In this document: one piece after another, positions 5,715-6,808 of the stretch | How positions within the stretch are numbered: position 1 is the stretch's first letter | Layout of the letters: every line of letters begins with the position of its first letter | Origin: an uncultured Clostridia bacterium | GTDB lineage: Bacteria > Bacillota > Clostridia > Christensenellales > Borkfalkiaceae | DNA: 6,808 nt | Reading direction: 5' to 3' | NCBI GenBank assembly: GCA_934230055.1 | Contig: CAKQEE010000059.1 | Coordinates: forward strand, 1-6,808 | Program-made: the position numbers and the translations under genes | Notes under the pieces: model-generated | What the model saw: the letters and a program-made list of their open reading frames with translations, nothing else | Told to the model about the DNA's origin: nothing | The model's database searches: none

Positions 5715-6515
5715 TTAATTATTTTTAATATTTCGTCCGTTTTGTTCGCAAAGCCCCTGCTCTTCCTCTTTTAGTTTATCGCCACGCCGCTCCACGCCGC
5801 AGTCGCTTTTTCCCGTATCTTTCTCGGCTTCCTTTTGTAAGCCGTTCGGGAAAAACTTGTACTTCGGCAAAACCTTAGGCAGTATAGCCGCGAGCGCGCA
5901 ACACAAAGCAAGGTTAGCCGCGCAAACGAGAAGCTGCCACGGGAGCCTTGCAATAAGGTACGCCCAAAAGCTTTTTTTGCCGAGTCCGTACATAAGCCAC
6001 AGCGCGAAGGTGTTCAGTCCCGAAGTGCATATTATAAGGCTTGCCACGGCAAACACGCAGGCTTTTACGTAAGCGTTCCCCTTAAAATAATCGTAAACGA
6101 ACCCCGCTATAAACCCGATTAAACCGCTTGATAAACCGATAAGCGGGTTATACGCGCCCGAAGGGGCGATTATTCCGCCTATCAGATCACCTATGAACCC
6201 GACGGCAAATCCCGCCCTTGCCCCGAGCAGATACCCCGCCACGAAGCATACGGTATAGGTAAAGGATATACATATAAAGGAAACGGGATAGTAAGTAAAA
6301 CAATTCACCACCACGCAAAGCGCGCATAAAACGGCTGTGTAAACTATCTTCTGCGTGGGCGAAAGGCTGTTTCGCTTATTCGGTTTTTTGAAAACGAAAA
6401 ACAGAACGAGCGCGAAGATAAAAATCGCAAGCACCAAATAGTAATACCATTCTTTAAGAACGTTACCGAAAATCGTTCCGAAGTCGAAAGCTTCGGTCAA
6501 AAGTAAAAAGGTCAT
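5715..6515 (-). CDS. folT: Folate ECF transporter substrate-binding (S) component FolT
   Basis: A 266-residue membrane protein of the folate-family ECF S components. The core, from about residue 53, carries LSPTQKIVYTAVLCAL (51-66), a second and third membrane segment around VAGYLLGARAGFAVGFIGDLIG (92-113), then GAYNPLIGLSSGLIGFIAG (120-138) and two or three further segments to about 212. FolT binds folates and works with the shared energy module EcfA-EcfA'-EcfT, which is not in this window (group II arrangement). Folate specificity is strongly supported by the THF riboswitch in its leader. The start at 6515 is chosen because AAGGAGAG (plus 6524-6531) stands before it; the open frame extends further upstream only through the noncoding leader. 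It is longer than a typical FolT (about 170-180 residues): an extra membrane helix at 24-42 and a charged tail from about 215 are both unusual. Confidence 0.88.
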   Translation of the reverse strand: MTFLLLTEAFDFGTIFGNVLKEWYYYLVLAIFIFALVLFFVFKKPNKRNSLSPTQKIVYTAVLCALCVVVNCFTYYPVSFICISFTYTVCFVAGYLLGARAGFAVGFIGDLIGGIIAPSGAYNPLIGLSSGLIGFIAGFVYDYFKGNAYVKACVFAVASLIICTSGLNTFALWLMYGLGKKSFWAYLIARLPWQLLVCAANLALCCALAAILPKVLPKYKFFPNGLQKEAEKDTGKSDCGVERRGDKLKEEEQGLCEQNGRNIKNN

Positions 6516-6551
6516 AAAAAAATCTCTCCTTGTAATACAAGAATAGAGAGA
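6516..6551 (-). terminator. Riboswitch expression platform: terminator hairpin that also hides the folT ribosome binding site
   Basis: On the minus strand TCTCTC (plus 6546-6551) pairs with GAGAGA (6523-6528), and inside it CTTGT (6537-6541) pairs with ACAAG (6529-6533) around a 3-nt loop; a 4-nt bulge TATT separates the two helices. Seven U residues (6516-6522) follow and abut the AUG. The descending arm contains the whole Shine-Dalgarno sequence AAGGAGAG. If formed, the hairpin could end transcription at the U-tract and, in any full-length message, block ribosome binding. The bulge weakens it, so how much each mechanism contributes is open. Confidence 0.72.
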
Positions 6552-6586
6552 CCGATAAAATTCCGCGCAAAAACGAAGCAACTTTA

Positions 6587-6623
6587 CCGAAAGCGGAGTA
6601 TGAAACAATCCCAAGCCTTTCGG
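6587..6623 (-). other. Hairpin in the folT leader linker
   Basis: Between aptamer and expression platform, CCGAAAG (plus 6617-6623) is complementary to CTTTCGG (plus 6587-6593) around a 23-nt loop. It may act as a spacer helix that brings the distant aptamer and terminator together. A competing small hairpin, GCCT/AGGC, overlaps its 5' arm. Confidence 0.35.
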
Positions 6624-6646
6624 AGGCGCAAGAAACGCACGGCGAT

Positions 6647-6768
6647 AATAGCGGACGCGCAAAGACACCGCAGGGCAAACGGAAATCCGAAAATTTTTTC
6701 CGCACGCGCCTTTCGTTTGCAAACGACATCCCATTCTGCAACACTTTACGCATCTTTGCTACTCTATT
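6647..6768 (-). ncRNA. Tetrahydrofolate (THF) riboswitch aptamer
   Basis: Read on the minus strand, the conserved core GAATGGGATGTCGT (plus 6723-6736) is followed by ACGAA, preceded by GCGTAAAGTGT, and matched at the 3' end by GCGGTG and CGTCCGCTA. These segments and their order match the folT-type THF riboswitch known from Firmicutes such as Eubacterium siraeum. Supporting pairings: P1 AATAG/CTATT (plus 6764-6768 with 6647-6651), P2 CAAAGA/TCTTTG (6753-6758 with 6660-6665) and P3 TTGCA/TGCAA (6737-6741 with 6717-6721). The variable arm after ACGAA is longer than usual and holds its own hairpin CGGAAA/TTTCCG (plus 6697-6702 with 6680-6685). This RNA class binds reduced folates and lowers expression of folate genes. 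It begins within a few nucleotides of the predicted transcription start. Confidence 0.94.
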
Positions 6769-6776
6769 TTTCCTAT

Positions 6777-6805
6777 ACTATACCAAAAACGCGCCAAAAG
6801 GTCAA
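6777..6805 (-). promoter_or_regulatory. Promoter of the folT riboswitch leader
   Basis: On the minus strand the -35 box is TTGACC (plus 6800-6805), the spacer is 17 bp, and the -10 box is TATAGT (plus 6777-6782). Transcription would start around 6770-6773, directly before the aptamer at 6768, giving a leader of about 255 nt. Confidence 0.85.
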
Positions 6806-6808
6806 GCG

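Noticed and set aside
6714..6725. The 12-bp palindrome CGTTTGCAAACG as a protein operator.
   Set aside because: It lies within the transcribed THF aptamer and is explained by P3 pairing and the conserved GTCGT and ACGAA segments.
6516..6734. The folT frame stays open to 6734, giving a 339-residue version.
   Set aside because: The upstream part translates the THF riboswitch and linker; a strong Shine-Dalgarno marks the start at 6515.
6463..6753. A 96-residue open frame on the minus strand across the folT leader, a possible leader peptide.
   Set aside because: Its first codons are the conserved THF aptamer sequence, it has no ribosome binding site, and it overlaps the start of folT out of frame.
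1..6808. CRISPR array, insertion sequence, integrase, toxin-antitoxin, retron or defence genes.
   Set aside because: I found no repeated spacer units, transposase motifs, reverse transcriptase motifs or small paired genes; all sizeable genes are core metabolism or vitamin transport.

Overview
The window looks like chromosomal DNA from an anaerobic Firmicute, most likely a member of the Clostridia. The grounds are the gene set (NfnA-type flavoprotein, type III glutamine synthetase, class IIB fructose-bisphosphate aldolase, FSA/TalC-type aldolase, group II ECF vitamin uptake), a tetrahydrofolate riboswitch of the kind known from Firmicutes, strong AGGAGG-type ribosome binding sites, and sigma-A-like promoters with 17-bp spacers, several with extended -10 boxes. 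I saw no phage, insertion sequence, CRISPR, tRNA or rRNA. Placement below class level would be a guess.

Layout from left to right. Bases 1-91 (minus) hold the first 30 codons of an NfnA-like FAD/NAD-binding subunit that runs off the window, with its own promoter and a possible Rex-type operator in the AT-rich gap 92-347. Bases 348-2447 (minus) encode a complete type III glutamine synthetase. It lies 47 bp behind an M29 metallo-aminopeptidase (2495-3610, minus), and the two look like one operon. A divergent control region (3611-3805) separates this operon from fba (3806-4792, plus). The region has two good promoters pointing apart and a perfect 9-bp inverted repeat filling the space between their -35 boxes. 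Between the convergent fba and fsa genes lie two strong hairpin terminators. Then come fsa (4982-5638, minus), a fructose-6-phosphate aldolase-like protein with its own near-consensus promoter, and folT (5715-6515, minus), the substrate-binding subunit of a folate ECF transporter.

The most informative element is the folT leader, 6516-6773. A promoter at 6777-6805 starts a transcript that almost at once enters a tetrahydrofolate (THF) riboswitch aptamer (6768 down to 6647). The leader ends in a hairpin that contains the folT Shine-Dalgarno sequence and is followed by seven U residues directly before the AUG, so it could stop transcription and also block translation. The 5' strand of aptamer stem P1 (AATAGAG) is complementary to CTCTATT in the ascending arm of this hairpin, which suggests a simple switch: with THF bound, P1 forms and the hairpin shuts folT off; without THF, the P1 strand could pair with the hairpin arm and leave folT on.

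The genes are core metabolism: glycolysis (Fba), sugar-phosphate aldol chemistry (Fsa), peptide breakdown and ammonia assimilation (M29 peptidase plus GSIII), redox balance (Nfn) and folate salvage (FolT). I see no new defence or mobile system. The interest lies in the regulatory DNA and RNA.
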